Counted from the first letter of the stretch, positions 35,045 to 44,724 are shown. The stretch is DNA of 64,000 nucleotides from Sinorhizobium medicae (GCF_007827695.1 NZ_VITA01000018.1:1-64000), one strand, 5' to 3'. The notes: generated from the letters alone by a model not told the origin. Program-made: numbers and translations.

Positions 35045-35944
35045 ATGGATCGCCTGACCAGCATGGCTGTCTTCGTCAAAGCGGTCGATCTCGGCTCGTT
35101 TGCCGCGGCGGCGGAAGCGCTCGACCTATCCGGGCCGATGGTCGGCAAACATGTTCGGTTTCTGGAGGATCGGCTCGGCGTGCGGCTTATAAACCGTACC
35201 ACCCGGCGGCAGAGCCTGACGGAATTCGGCTGCGTCTATTACGAGCGCTGCCGGGTGGTGCTCGCGGAAGCGCAGGCAGCGGACGCGCTTGCCGCCGATC
35301 AGCTTTCCGAGCCCAGCGGCAAGCTGCGCGTGACGATGCCGGTCCATTTCGGCCGGCACTGCGTCATCCCGGTATTGCTGGAGCTCGCTCGAAGATATCC
35401 GGCACTGGAACTTGATCTGTCGTTCAGTGATCGCCTTATTGACCTCGCCGAAGACGGCTATGATCTCTCCATTCGAACTGGCTTGTTGGAGGACAGGGCC
35501 GGATTGATAGCCCGCCGTGTCGCACGACAGCCGATGATCGTTTGCGCCTCACCCGCCTATCTGGAACCGCATGGCTATCCCGAGACGGTAGAGGATCTGT
35601 CGCAGCACGCGGCAATCGTCTATCGCCGGTCCGGACCGGTCCCACCTTGGCTCTTTCCAAGGGAGGGACAACGCCCGATCGAGGTAACGCCGCTCCACCG
35701 GTTCCGCCTCGACGACCTCGATGCGATAGCGGACGCCGCCATGGCGGGGATGGGGCTTGCCTGGCTTCCTTTATGGCTGGTGCGGAACCGGATCGAGGAG
35801 GGCAGGCTCGTGCGGCTTCTGCCCGAGCAGGCGCCATTTCTCTATGATTGTCACGCCTTGTGGCTGCAGACGCCGCATTTGCCGCTCAAAGTTCGCGTTG
35901 CAATCGATGCCTTGGCGGCTCAATTGCCCAAATTCATGACCTGA
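35045..35944 (+). CDS. LysR-family transcriptional regulator
   Basis: A 299-residue LysR protein. HTH: SFAAAAEALDLSGPMVGKHVRFLEDRLGVRLINRTTRR. Effector domain: the family tract FSDRLIDLAEDGYDLSIRTG and DAAMAGMGLAWLPLWLVRN. This subgroup often lies divergent from single oxidoreductase genes, as here with the MDR gene starting at 34943. The ATG at 35045 begins the HTH domain directly. Confidence 0.89.
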   Translation: MDRLTSMAVFVKAVDLGSFAAAAEALDLSGPMVGKHVRFLEDRLGVRLINRTTRRQSLTEFGCVYYERCRVVLAEAQAADALAADQLSEPSGKLRVTMPVHFGRHCVIPVLLELARRYPALELDLSFSDRLIDLAEDGYDLSIRTGLLEDRAGLIARRVARQPMIVCASPAYLEPHGYPETVEDLSQHAAIVYRRSGPVPPWLFPREGQRPIEVTPLHRFRLDDLDAIADAAMAGMGLAWLPLWLVRNRIEEGRLVRLLPEQAPFLYDCHALWLQTPHLPLKVRVAIDALAAQLPKFMT

Positions 35945-36069
35945 GTGCTTTGCGGGTGCTCGGTTAACTGCGCCTTCAAAACCAGCCCGAAAGCTGTCGC
36001 CAATGTCGGCGAATCCCTCCTCTCGCCTGCCATTGACGCGGCCTCGTATGTATTCGTCAGCCGATCGCG

Positions 36070-36285
36070 CTACCAGTTACCGGGGTCCGCCGTGTGATCC
36101 ACACTGGCGAACGCATCTGCCTTTTCCCGGTCCAGCGTGAGATTGGTTACAGTCCTTAATTCATCCATGGCCGTGTAGTGCAGAGGTGCCGGCCGCTTCG
36201 TCAGCTCCTGATACATAAGCAAGGCAGCTTCCTCGGCGGTGTCAGCTTCGAATTCTTCTGTAATGGTAACAGTGAACTTGTGCAT
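36070..36285 (-). CDS. Small conserved-looking protein of unknown function
   Basis: A 71-residue soluble protein starting MHKFTVTITEEFEADTAEEAALLMYQEL. Alternating beta-strand and helix with acidic residues suggest a small ferredoxin-like or dodecin-like fold, but I recognise no family. It is isolated between the LysR gene and the M24 peptidase gene. A ribosome-binding site (aaggg) precedes the ATG, favouring a real gene. Confidence 0.6.
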   Translation of the reverse strand: MHKFTVTITEEFEADTAEEAALLMYQELTKRPAPLHYTAMDELRTVTNLTLDREKADAFASVDHTADPGNW

Positions 36286-36407
36286 CCCTTGACCTCATCA
36301 GTGCCGATTTGCAGGCGGCCACCGAGATCTACCACAACAGGTAGACTCCGAAACCGGGGCATGGTGGAGCTTCTGGCTCCCGTCTTTTCGTACAAGCTTC
36401 GCCGGCG

Positions 36408-37595
36408 CTATGCCGCCCCGAGATTCCAGCCGCGCCCACTGTTGCCGAACATCTCGTATCCGCCGTTCGTGACGGCGAGCGTATCCTCGAGCTTGATGAA
36501 ACCGCGCTTTGGGTGAAGCATCGTCGTCTCCACAGAAATGACCATGCCTGCCTCCAGCGGCTGATCCGCGTCCTTGCCTTCATAGGCGACCGGGTGGTTG
36601 GTCATCAAAAACGGAGCTTCGTGGCTAATGAGCCCCATGCCGTGGCAGAAAAAATCGGTAAAGGCGGCCGATGGCGAGCTTTGCAAAACCTCTTCCGCGG
36701 CCGCAATCATCTCACTGGCCGCGGCCCCGGCCTTGATCTTGGCGAAGGCCGTCTGCTGGATCGACTCGACTTCAGCCAGCAGATCTTCGAGCTCCGCATC
36801 GGGGTCTCCGAGCACTCCCATACGGCAAAGGTCCCCGATGTAGCCGCAATGGTTCCCCCCGGAATCTATCGAAAGCACCTCGCCCTTCTCCCACGCCTGC
36901 AGCGAGGCCGCACGGTTGTGACTGGCACCTAAGGTCAGCAGGCAATACTCGAAATGCAGCCCGCGATTGGTCTCCTCCCGCCTGAGCCGTTCAATGATCT
37001 CGATCTTGGTGGAACCCTCCCGCGCTGCCGCGATGGTGGCGAGCATTGAATCCGTGATCAGTTCGGACGCCAGCTTGAGCTTCTGCAGTTCCTCAGGCCT
37101 CTTGATCGCCCGCAGTCGCTCCAGCGCGTGCGTCGCATCCATGAACCGCGCACCTTCGAGACGAGAAGCCAGAAAGTCCCGCGCATCCGCCGGCAGAAAG
37201 GCCGGCTCAATACCGATGCGAGCACTCGCCTTACCTATCTTCGTCAGATGCTCTACGGCAAGCTCTGCAGCGTCGAGCGTACCCCAAGTCGCTGTATGAA
37301 CGGCGGGCGTCCAGAACGGATTGTTCTGATGTTCTCCTCCCTCCATGCGATTGCCAACATAAGCGGCATGATCGGGTGAGCCCTTCTCATAAACGACAAT
37401 CGGCAGATAGCGGCTGTGGCCGATCGCATCCATTGCGGCGAAGAAGATGAATTTATAGCCGCCCAGCAGGTACTGCGTATTGTGCTTGGAGGTGGCGAGC
37501 AGAACGTCGATACCCGCCTGTTCCATCAGTCTGTCGAGTTTCGCGGCATCGAAGGGCGGCTCCCCTGCCCGCGCGTCCCTTGCGTTGATGTTCAC
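36408..37595 (-). CDS. M24-family metallopeptidase-like (Xaa-Pro dipeptidase/creatinase fold)
   Basis: A 395-residue pita-bread-fold enzyme. The N-terminal creatinase-type domain precedes the catalytic half with the metal ligands: Asp in LSIDSGGNHCGYIGD (two aspartates), His in FFCHGMGLISHE, Glu in MVISVETTM, and Glu in GFIKLEDTL. So a two-metal site is intact. Family members cleave Xaa-Pro dipeptides or act as amidinohydrolases such as creatinase, which has the same fold but not all ligands. It heads a minus-strand set with a cupin and Tm-1-type genes. Confidence 0.85.
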   Translation of the reverse strand: MNINARDARAGEPPFDAAKLDRLMEQAGIDVLLATSKHNTQYLLGGYKFIFFAAMDAIGHSRYLPIVVYEKGSPDHAAYVGNRMEGGEHQNNPFWTPAVHTATWGTLDAAELAVEHLTKIGKASARIGIEPAFLPADARDFLASRLEGARFMDATHALERLRAIKRPEELQKLKLASELITDSMLATIAAAREGSTKIEIIERLRREETNRGLHFEYCLLTLGASHNRAASLQAWEKGEVLSIDSGGNHCGYIGDLCRMGVLGDPDAELEDLLAEVESIQQTAFAKIKAGAAASEMIAAAEEVLQSSPSAAFTDFFCHGMGLISHEAPFLMTNHPVAYEGKDADQPLEAGMVISVETTMLHPKRGFIKLEDTLAVTNGGYEMFGNSGRGWNLGAA

Positions 37596-37620
37596 GGTAT
37601 TTCTCCCACTCCGTGCGCCT

Positions 37621-38034
37621 TTAGATCCCAGGCGGAACTAATCGGAAATCAGGCAGATCCCGAAGCGCACGCTCTGGACCGGCCGGCGAATAGACGACGA
37701 AGAGTTGCATCGGGCCGTGTCCCGTGTTTTTCGTCGAGTGAAATCGGCTTTCTGGTACATAGATCGTGCAGCCGGGCCCGACATTTTTCGTCACCGGAAT
37801 GCCGTTCTCGTCCTCCACCATCTGCTCGCCCTCACCCGAAATGACGAAGATGATCTCCTCCGACCCGGGGTGATTGTGGCGCGCATGCCCCTCACCGCTT
37901 GGCAAGTCCACGACACCACCCGAGAAGCGTTCGGCCCCATTCACCTCCGGCGCGACCGTCAGTGCGAGACGGCCCCAGTCGAAGCCGAAGCTGTCGACGT
38001 CCTTGGGATAAAGAAAAAATTTGTGCTTTGTCAT
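37621..38034 (-). CDS. Cupin-domain protein
   Basis: A 137-residue single-domain cupin. Motif 1 is GEGHARHNHPGSEEIIFVISGEG with two histidines and a glutamate; motif 2 is PESRFHSTKNTGHGP with the late histidine. No signal peptide is present, so it is cytoplasmic. Such proteins include sugar-lyase-like and dioxygenase-like cupins; function here is unknown. It lies between the M24 gene (25 bp downstream) and the TIM-barrel gene (33 bp upstream) in one operon. Confidence 0.82.
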   Translation of the reverse strand: MTKHKFFLYPKDVDSFGFDWGRLALTVAPEVNGAERFSGGVVDLPSGEGHARHNHPGSEEIIFVISGEGEQMVEDENGIPVTKNVGPGCTIYVPESRFHSTKNTGHGPMQLFVVYSPAGPERALRDLPDFRLVPPGI

Positions 38035-38067
38035 GTCGAGGCCTCCTCTCGCCCCCTTGCCCCGTTT

Positions 38068-38910
38068 TCAGACCACCGTCCTGGCGGCTAGCGCTTTGAA
38101 ATCTTCCGTTTGCTTTCGGATCGCCATCTCGGCGGGCAGGCGCTCCATGGAACTTGCGCCATAAAAACCATTGCAGCCTGAGCAATGGTCCAGGATGTAG
38201 CGTGCATCCTCGGGCATAGAAATCGGTCCTCCATGGCATAGCACGATGACGTCTTTGCGCACCGACCGTGCGGCCTTTGCTATTGCATCAATTTCTCTCA
38301 CACAGCCATCGAGCGAGATCGCGGAAGTGGCGCCGATCGCGCCGCCTGTTGTAACGCCCATATGCGCGACGACGATGTCGGCGCCCGCCTCGGCCATCGC
38401 GATCGCTTCTTCTGCGTTGAAGACATAAGGCGTGGTTAACAGGTCGAGCCGGTTGGCCTCGGCGATCATATCCACCTCGAGAGCGTAGCCCATGCCGGTT
38501 TCCTCGAAGCTCCGCCGCATCCGTCCATCGAAGAGACCAATGGTCGGAAAATTTTGCACGCCCGAAAAGCCCATCGCCTTCAGTTCTGCAAGGAATTGCG
38601 GGATGGAGACGAATGGGTCTGTGCCGTTTACCCCAGCGAGTACCGGCGTGGCCTTCACCACCGGCAAGACCTCCAGGGCCATTTCCTTCACGATCTCGTT
38701 GGCGTTGCCATAGGCGAGCAGGCCGGCCGCCGAACCTCGCCCCGCCATTCTATAGCGGCCGGAATTGTAGATGATGATCAGGTCGATGCCGCCCGCCTCC
38801 TCGGCCTTGGCCGAAATCCCCGTGCCGGCGCCACCGCCGATGATCGGCTTGCCGGCGGCGATCATGGCGTGGAAGTTTTCGAGAATGTTCCGGCGGGGGA
38901 TGCTTGGCAT
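38068..38910 (-). CDS. TIM-barrel protein of the PEP-hydrolase/Tm-1 C-terminal family
   Basis: A 280-residue protein from the ATG at 38908-38910. It starts [51 protein letters not shown], the typical phosphoenolpyruvate-hydrolase-like TIM-barrel opening. Later parts include [22 protein letters not shown] and [14 protein letters not shown]. In plants the same domain is fused to the Tm-1 ATP-binding domain; here it is a separate gene 11 bases after that one. Bacterial pairs of this kind are of uncertain function. Confidence 0.85.
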   Translation of the reverse strand: MPSIPRRNILENFHAMIAAGKPIIGGGAGTGISAKAEEAGGIDLIIIYNSGRYRMAGRGSAAGLLAYGNANEIVKEMALEVLPVVKATPVLAGVNGTDPFVSIPQFLAELKAMGFSGVQNFPTIGLFDGRMRRSFEETGMGYALEVDMIAEANRLDLLTTPYVFNAEEAIAMAEAGADIVVAHMGVTTGGAIGATSAISLDGCVREIDAIAKAARSVRKDVIVLCHGGPISMPEDARYILDHCSGCNGFYGASSMERLPAEMAIRKQTEDFKALAARTVV

Positions 38911-38921
38911 ATTTGTCTCTC

Positions 38922-40118
38922 TCAATGTTTTGCGATTTCTCGGTAGGCCGCGACTGCGGCCTCGGCAAACTGCGGATCGTTGATGTGAAGCGGAAGACGG
39001 ACGATACGGCGGCGCTCGGTCCTGTCGACAGTCGCTTCCAGCGCCTCGAAAAGGGCCGCGTCTGCTGTCGGATCGAAAAAGGCTCCCCCCTCGACATCGA
39101 GGGCCGACACGCCCTTCTCCGGAATAAGGAAGCGAACGACACCTTTGCAGAGGTTGAGCTTGGCCCCAATCCATCTTCCGATGGCAGCGCACTCCCTCGG
39201 AGTCGTACGCATGAGCGTGACGTTGGGATTATGGTGATAGAGAAGTCGCCCCGCGTAGCGCTCCGGCACGGTTTCGGGCGCCCAGAAATTCACCATATCC
39301 AACGCACCGACGGAGCCGACATAAGGCAGTCCCGTGCGCGCAATCGCACCGAAGCGATCCTGCGTTGCCGAAAGGACGCCACCAAGGAGAAAGTCGCAAA
39401 CCTCTGTCGTGGTAATGTCGAGCACGCCTGAAAGAAACCCGCTATCTGCGAGCTTCTCCATCGTGCGTCCGCCTGCGCCAGTGGCGTGGAAGACCAGACA
39501 ATCGTGATCCGCCCTCAGTCTGTCGACAATGGTGGTCACGCAGGGAGTCGTCACGCCAAACATAGTAAGACCGAGAGCGGGCTTGGAGGCCGCTTCCTCA
39601 GTTGGCCGACTGGCCATTGCCGTAATTGCCGCCGCCGCGTTTTGCAAGATCACGCGGCTGATGCGGTTGAGCCCGGCCATGTCTGTGACCGATGGCATCA
39701 TGACAATGTCGGAAACGTCAACGTAAGGTGCTACGTCGCCGGACGCGAGCGTCGAGACCATGAGCTTCGGCAGACCGAGTGGCAATCCGCGCATGCCCGC
39801 AGTGATGATTAATGTGCCGCCCCCACCACCAATGCCTACCACGCCGGCGACATCGTCGCATTTAGGAAGGAAGCGCGCGAAGGCCTCACCCATTGCAGCG
39901 ACCGCCTTCCCCCGGTCATCGCCGGAAAGCACTGCTGCAACGCCGTCAGGATGCGCGGCCGCCACTGTCTCGGCTGAGATGTCCACCGCAACCGTGGGGC
40001 GACGCGTGCCGACATCGACGCGAACGGGCCGGCCGCCGGCGGCCTCGACCCGCGCCGCCAGATAAGTGAGTTCCTCCCCCTTCGTGTCGGCCGTGCCTAC
40101 GATGTAGATGCGCTGCAT
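38922..40118 (-). CDS. Tm-1-like ATP-binding-domain protein (UPF0261)
   Basis: A 398-residue protein starting [28 protein letters not shown], the typical opening of the UPF0261/Tm-1-like domain. It has [32 protein letters not shown] as the nucleotide-binding region and ends in [21 protein letters not shown]. The plant homologue Tm-1 gives resistance to tomato mosaic virus and fuses this part with the TIM barrel encoded next door. In bacteria the pair occurs in catabolic operons. A TetR gene is divergent from it 105 bp away. Confidence 0.87.
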   Translation of the reverse strand: MQRIYIVGTADTKGEELTYLAARVEAAGGRPVRVDVGTRRPTVAVDISAETVAAAHPDGVAAVLSGDDRGKAVAAMGEAFARFLPKCDDVAGVVGIGGGGGTLIITAGMRGLPLGLPKLMVSTLASGDVAPYVDVSDIVMMPSVTDMAGLNRISRVILQNAAAAITAMASRPTEEAASKPALGLTMFGVTTPCVTTIVDRLRADHDCLVFHATGAGGRTMEKLADSGFLSGVLDITTTEVCDFLLGGVLSATQDRFGAIARTGLPYVGSVGALDMVNFWAPETVPERYAGRLLYHHNPNVTLMRTTPRECAAIGRWIGAKLNLCKGVVRFLIPEKGVSALDVEGGAFFDPTADAALFEALEATVDRTERRRIVRLPLHINDPQFAEAAVAAYREIAKH

Positions 40119-40223
40119 TTCTCCTCCCCTGGCGGCTCAGGCCTCCTCTGCCTTGAAATTCCACGCAATCCCGGCGGGTCTGCCGGCTCTTGCAAAATTA
40201 TGAGATGTGCGTATCGTAAAGAT

Positions 40224-40862
40224 ATGGATGTCTCACGTCAACAGAGCGAACCCTCCCCCGAACGCGGTCCCCGAGCCCGCACCCGCAAGCTCATGTTGGA
40301 AACCGCTACACGGCTGATGCAGTCCGGTTTCACGCCGTCGGTGAGTGAGGTCGCGGAAGCGGCCGAAGTGTCCCGGGCCACGGCCTATCGCTACTTTCCC
40401 AGCCAGGCGGCGTTGGTTCACGCGGTCGTCGATGAGGCACTCGGGCCGATCCTCGATTGGCGCTCCGACGCGCCCGATGCCCTCACCCGCATCGCCGATC
40501 TGCTCGCCACGGCTATGCCGCGCATTGACGAATTTGAAGCGACTTTCAAGGCTGCGCTCAAGCTCTCGCTCGACCAGTGGGCGCAGCGCCAGGCCGGCAC
40601 GCTGGGCAACGAACCACAGTTCATGCGCGGTCACCGCGTGGAACTGCTGCGGCAGGCTACCGCACCGCTGGAGGGCAAAGTTTCCAAGGAGTCGCGAGAG
40701 CAACTCGCTCAGGCGCTCTCGCTCGTCTTCGGACTTGAGGTACTCATCGTCCTCAAGGATATTTGGGGTCTCTCGGCCGAACGCGCGCAATCCGTTGCCG
40801 AATGGGCGGCGGCGGCCTTGGTCGAGGCGGCGGTCCGGGAGGCGCAGACTGCAGCACCATGA
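40224..40862 (+). CDS. TetR-family transcriptional regulator
   Basis: A protein of about 212 residues. The HTH is PSVSEVAEAAEVSRATAYRYFPSQAALVHAVVDEAL, followed by a variable helical ligand domain. Two starts (40200 and 40224) are open; I take the later ATG because the extra eight residues add nothing recognisable. It is divergent from the Tm-1/cupin/M24 operon and probably controls it. The next plus-strand gene is the ABC binding-protein gene 331 bp downstream. Confidence 0.85.
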   Translation: MDVSRQQSEPSPERGPRARTRKLMLETATRLMQSGFTPSVSEVAEAAEVSRATAYRYFPSQAALVHAVVDEALGPILDWRSDAPDALTRIADLLATAMPRIDEFEATFKAALKLSLDQWAQRQAGTLGNEPQFMRGHRVELLRQATAPLEGKVSKESREQLAQALSLVFGLEVLIVLKDIWGLSAERAQSVAEWAAAALVEAAVREAQTAAP

Positions 40863-40868
40863 GACACC

Positions 40869-40892
40869 GTTTACTCCTGTCCGGCAGTAAAC
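40869..40892 (+). terminator. Hairpin after the TetR gene
   Basis: GTTTACT and AGTAAAC (7 bp, 10-base loop) start seven bases past the TetR stop. There is no T-run. It overlaps an operator-like sequence at 40889-40907, so it could be a chance structure. Confidence 0.3.
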
Positions 40893-40907
40893 TGGTTTGA
40901 CCAGATT
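40889..40907. promoter_or_regulatory. GntR-type operator candidate upstream of ABC operon
   Basis: AAACTGGTTTGACCAGATT contains the perfect palindrome CTGGT-ttg-ACCAG, the TGGT-n3-ACCA form bound by FadR-like regulators. Its first fifteen bases match the sequence at 50931-50949 at thirteen positions. The GntR at 48048-48740 is the obvious candidate to bind both. Confidence 0.5.
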
Positions 40908-41193
40908 GGTGACCTGCTCGTGAGGCGCAGTTAAACTGTTGGGAGAGCATGCCAGGCTACGTTCCAAACTATAGGTTCGTTTCGCGTGGTGAGTCGGGCG
41001 AAGGCCATCAGACAGGAACCTTGACGCTCGTTAGCTTTGGTACTACCAGATTGGGACTACGGCCTGTCAAGGTTTAGATCCGGTTCAAGGCATAAGGGTC
41101 GAGGAGGCCCCGCCCGCGGAACCGCCAGGAGGATTTGACAGGCCGACCGCTCGCGCAATCCGGGCGGCGCACATAAAAAGGGGAGGAAATAAC

Positions 41194-42501
41194 ATGCGCA
41201 AGACAGTGGCCGGACTAATGACCGGCATCGGTTTCATGTTTGCCTGCGGAACATCGGCGCAGTCGCAAGAACTGACGATCTTCTGGGCGGAATGGGATCC
41301 AGCCAACTACCTCCAGGAGCTTGTAAACGAGTACGAAGCCGAGACCGGTGTGACGATCACCGTGGAGACGACACCTTGGGCGGATTTCCAGACGAAGGCC
41401 TTCACCGAGTTCAATGCCAAGGGATCAGCCTATGATATGGTCGTCGGCGACTCTCAATGGATCGGGGCCGCGTCGGAGGCCGGCCACTACGTGGATCTCA
41501 CGGAGTTCTTCAACAAGCACAAGCTAAAGGAGGTAATGGCCCCGGCGACCGTGAAGTACTACGCGGAGTACCCGGCAAACTCCGGTAAATACTGGTCGAT
41601 ACCGGCCGAAGGCGACGCTGTCGGTTGGTCCTATCGTAAGGATTGGTTTGAAGATCCAAAGGAAATGGAGGCCTTCAAGGCGAAGTATGGCTATGACCTT
41701 GCTCCTCCGAAGGATTGGAAACAACTGCGTGACATCGCCGAATTCTTCCATCGTCCGGACCAGAAGCGCTACGGCATCGCAATCTACACCGACAACTCCT
41801 ATGACGGATTGGTCATGGGCGTAGAGAACGCCATCTTCTCTTTCGGTGGAGAACTCGGCGACTACAGCACCTACAAGGTGGACAGCATCATCAACTCGGA
41901 GAAGAACGTCAAGGCTCTGGAAACGTACCGCGAGCTCTATGGTTTCACGCCTCCGGGCTGGGCCAAGTCTTTCTTTGTCGAGAACAACCAGGCTATCACC
42001 GAGAACCTGGCAGCGATGAGCATGAACTACTTCGCCTTCTTCCCGGCGCTGGTCAATGAAGCTTCGAACCCGAACGCGAAGGTCACCGGCTTCTTCGCCA
42101 ATCCCGCCGGTCCAGACGGGGACCAGTATGCCGCTCTTGGCGGCCAGGGCATTTCGATTGTCTCCTATTCCCAGAACAAGGAAGAGGCGATGAAATTTCT
42201 CGAATGGTTCATCAAGGACGAGACACAGAAGCGCTGGGCCGAGCTCGGCGGCTATACGGCAAGCGCCAAGGTTCTGGAGTCGGAAGAGTTCCAGAACGCG
42301 ACGCCATACAACAAGGCATTTTACGAGACCATGTTCCGGGTGAAGGACTTCTGGGCAACACCGGAATATGCCGAGTTGCTGATCCAGATGAACCAGCGCA
42401 TCTATCCTTATGTCACCGCGGGCCAGGGCACGGCAAAGGAGGCGCTCGACGCACTTGCTGAGGACTGGAACGCAACCTTCAAGAAGTACGGCCGCCACTA
42501 A
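41194..42501 (+). CDS. ABC transporter extracellular solute-binding protein (family 1)
   Basis: A 435-residue periplasmic protein with a Sec signal peptide (MRKTVAGLMTGIGFMF, cleavage near SAQSQE). The mature part shows the sugar/polyol-binding type: LTIFWAEWDPANYLQELVNEYEAETG, DMVVGDSQWIG, WSIPAEGDAVGWSYRKDWF and late GGQGISIVSYSQNKEEAMKFLEW. This class (CUT1-like) binds oligosaccharides, polyols and related compounds. ggggaggaaa precedes the ATG. It heads a six-gene importer operon, and a strong hairpin follows it. Confidence 0.88.
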   Translation: MRKTVAGLMTGIGFMFACGTSAQSQELTIFWAEWDPANYLQELVNEYEAETGVTITVETTPWADFQTKAFTEFNAKGSAYDMVVGDSQWIGAASEAGHYVDLTEFFNKHKLKEVMAPATVKYYAEYPANSGKYWSIPAEGDAVGWSYRKDWFEDPKEMEAFKAKYGYDLAPPKDWKQLRDIAEFFHRPDQKRYGIAIYTDNSYDGLVMGVENAIFSFGGELGDYSTYKVDSIINSEKNVKALETYRELYGFTPPGWAKSFFVENNQAITENLAAMSMNYFAFFPALVNEASNPNAKVTGFFANPAGPDGDQYAALGGQGISIVSYSQNKEEAMKFLEWFIKDETQKRWAELGGYTASAKVLESEEFQNATPYNKAFYETMFRVKDFWATPEYAELLIQMNQRIYPYVTAGQGTAKEALDALAEDWNATFKKYGRH

Positions 42502-42516
42502 AGGGCGCTGTTCCGT

Positions 42517-42549
42517 GGGAGTGAGCCCGCCGTTTCTGGGCTCCCTCCC
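42517..42549 (+). promoter_or_regulatory. Intercistronic hairpin after binding-protein gene
   Basis: GGGAGTGAGCCC and GGGCTCCCTCCC pair over 12 positions with one T-C mismatch and a 9-base loop, followed by ccttt. It lies 16 bases after the stop of the binding-protein gene and 109 before the permease start. A likely 3' stabiliser or partial terminator of the binding-protein mRNA. Confidence 0.65.
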
Positions 42550-42657
42550 CTTTCTTCACTGGCACCAGAAGGTGCTCACGCGGCGCAGCCGTCGCGGCTA
42601 AGCAATGCGCAGCAGGACGGGAGAGCGCCCGGCGCTGGGTTTGGGAGGAGGAACACA

Positions 42658-43563
42658 TTGGCCACAGTGGTTATGACATCGTTGGATTCGAGGTCGCGTG
42701 CTGCTTCGCGAGGCTTGAGCGACATCAAGATTCGCAACCTTTTCATTATTCCGACAATCCTGTTCCTGATCGTCTTCAACATCTTCCCGCTCATCTATTC
42801 GCTCGGCTACTCTTTCACTGACTTTCGCGCCTCTTCGAACGCTCCGGCCAACTTTGTCGGCCTGCAGAACTATCGGGAGCTGCTAAACGACCCGTTCATC
42901 TGGGCAAACTTCGCAATCACGGCGAAGTACGTGATCGTTTCGGTCACCGGTCAAGTTGTGGTCGGCTTCGGCACGGCAATGTTGCTCAACCGCGCAATTC
43001 CGTTCAAAGGCCTGATTACAACGCTGCTCCTGCTGCCGATGATGCTCTCCATGGCAGTGGTCGGACTCTTCTGGAAGCTGCTCTACGATCCGTCCTTTGG
43101 CATCATCAACTATGCGCTCGGTCTTGGTACTTTCGAGTGGTTGGCCAATCCCGACATGGCGCTCTACGCTGTTGCGATTACCGACATTTGGATGTGGTCA
43201 CCTTTTGTGATGCTGCTCTCGCTCGCGGGCCTCTCAGCCGTACCGAGACATCTTTATGAAGCGGCGGCCATCGACCGGGCCGGTCCTTTCTATACCTTCT
43301 TCCGCATCACCCTCCCGCTTGTCGCGCCGATACTTATGATCGCGATCATCTTCCGAACCATGGAGGCCTTCAAGACTTTCGACCTTGCCTACATCCTCAC
43401 GAGCCAGCCGACTACCGAAGTGATCTCGATCCGCCTTTACAAAATGGCGTTCCAGGAATGGCAGACCGGGCGGTCCTGCGCTCTCGCCTATATCGTGCTC
43501 ATCATGGTGCTCGCGATCACCAACATTTACGTCAAATACCTCAACAGGGTGAAGGAGCGCTGA
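42658..43563 (+). CDS. ABC transporter permease (CUT1-type, first)
   Basis: A 301-residue permease. The start is a TTG at 42658, preceded by a strong ggaggaggaac; a later ATG would leave that site too far. About six membrane helices and the coupling motif EAAAIDRAGPFYTFFRITLPLVAPI (EAA loop) are clear. It is the MalF-type half of the channel; the partner permease follows after one base. Confidence 0.88.
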   Translation: MATVVMTSLDSRSRAASRGLSDIKIRNLFIIPTILFLIVFNIFPLIYSLGYSFTDFRASSNAPANFVGLQNYRELLNDPFIWANFAITAKYVIVSVTGQVVVGFGTAMLLNRAIPFKGLITTLLLLPMMLSMAVVGLFWKLLYDPSFGIINYALGLGTFEWLANPDMALYAVAITDIWMWSPFVMLLSLAGLSAVPRHLYEAAAIDRAGPFYTFFRITLPLVAPILMIAIIFRTMEAFKTFDLAYILTSQPTTEVISIRLYKMAFQEWQTGRSCALAYIVLIMVLAITNIYVKYLNRVKER

Positions 43564-43564
43564 G

Positions 43565-44524
43565 ATGGCGGCCGTGCAAACTCGCTCCGAGCGTGCCCTC
43601 CACCGGTTGGCGATCGCCGCCGTGCTCGTGATCACGCTGCTGTTCCTTGCGCCCATCTACTGGATCACGTCGACGGCTTTCAAACCGCGCAATCTCGCGA
43701 CAACAATTCCGCCGACGGTTATCTTCGAGCCGGAGATCTCGCCATTCGTGAAGCTCTTTACCAAGCGCTCTCAGTTGCGTACAGCGCCGGCGCCTGAAGT
43801 CTATGCCGCCGCTCCCTGGTGGGAACGGCTGGTCTTCGACGGCGGCGAGAAGGTCGTACGCTCGGGCAGGGGTGAGGTGCAATTATCCGGCTATCCCAAC
43901 CGCTTCATGAATTCGCTTATCGTGGCGATCACCTCGACAGTGCTTGCCGTCGGCATGGGTACGTTTACAGCTTACGGCTTCTCGCGCTTTAGGGTGAAGG
44001 GCGAAGCGGACCTGTTGTTCTTCATTTTGTCGACACGCATGCTGCCGCCCGTGGTCGTAGCGATCCCCATGTTCCTTATGTACCGGGCAGTGGGGCTGAA
44101 CGACACCCACTGGGGCCTTATCATCCTCTACACCGCCTTCAATCTCTCCTTCTCGGTCTGGCTCATGAAGGGCTTCATCGACGAGATTCCGAAGGAGTAC
44201 GAAGAAGCGGCACTCGTCGATGGCTATACGCGCTTGGAAGCTTTCTTCAAGATTGTACTGCCAGAGGCCGCCACAGGAATAGCCGCGACTGCGGTCTTTT
44301 GCTTCATCACGGCGTGGAACGAGTATGCATTCGCGTTGATCATGACGAATCGGCGGGCACAAACGGCACCGCCCTTCATCCCAAGCCAGGTCGGCAGTGG
44401 TCTTCCGGATTGGACCGTCATTGCCGCCGGTACCTTCTTGTTCTTGCTACCCGTCGCGATTTTCACGTTCCTGCTCAGGAACCATCTCCTGAGAGGCATG
44501 AGTTTTGGAGCGATCCGCAAATGA
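43565..44524 (+). CDS. ABC transporter permease (CUT1-type, second)
   Basis: A 319-residue permease, MalG-type. Six helices and the EAA motif EYEEAALVDGYTRLEAFFKIVLPEA are visible. An insertion of about 60 residues after helix 1 (FEPEISPFVKLFTKRSQ onward) forms a larger periplasmic loop than usual. Its end overlaps the small membrane protein gene by four bases. Confidence 0.88.
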   Translation: MAAVQTRSERALHRLAIAAVLVITLLFLAPIYWITSTAFKPRNLATTIPPTVIFEPEISPFVKLFTKRSQLRTAPAPEVYAAAPWWERLVFDGGEKVVRSGRGEVQLSGYPNRFMNSLIVAITSTVLAVGMGTFTAYGFSRFRVKGEADLLFFILSTRMLPPVVVAIPMFLMYRAVGLNDTHWGLIILYTAFNLSFSVWLMKGFIDEIPKEYEEAALVDGYTRLEAFFKIVLPEAATGIAATAVFCFITAWNEYAFALIMTNRRAQTAPPFIPSQVGSGLPDWTVIAAGTFLFLLPVAIFTFLLRNHLLRGMSFGAIRK

Positions 44525-44724
44525 CGTTTCGTGCCATAAACCGGAAGTATTTCGAACCAGGGTCACAGCTGCTGATGATATTCGGCATCATTGCGCTGTG
44601 CCAGCCATGGAACCTGTTCCTTCACCGCTACGGGCTGACGATGACACTGGTGGGGCTGATTGCTTTCATGATCACGTCGAAGGTGCCGCCGGATCAAAAG
44701 ACAGACGAGAGCACGAGCCCATGA
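44521..44724 (+). CDS. Small two-helix membrane protein of the ABC operon
   Basis: A 67-residue protein, MTFRAINRKYFEPGSQLL and then two hydrophobic helices (MIFGIIALCQPWNLFLH and MTLVGLIAFMIT). It overlaps the permease gene before it and the ATPase gene after it (ATGA both sides), so it is a genuine operon member. The gene order resembles the glycerol importer of Rhizobium leguminosarum, where GlpU is also a small membrane protein in the operon. The sequence itself I do not recognise. It could be an accessory subunit. Confidence 0.75.
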   Translation: MTFRAINRKYFEPGSQLLMIFGIIALCQPWNLFLHRYGLTMTLVGLIAFMITSKVPPDQKTDESTSP

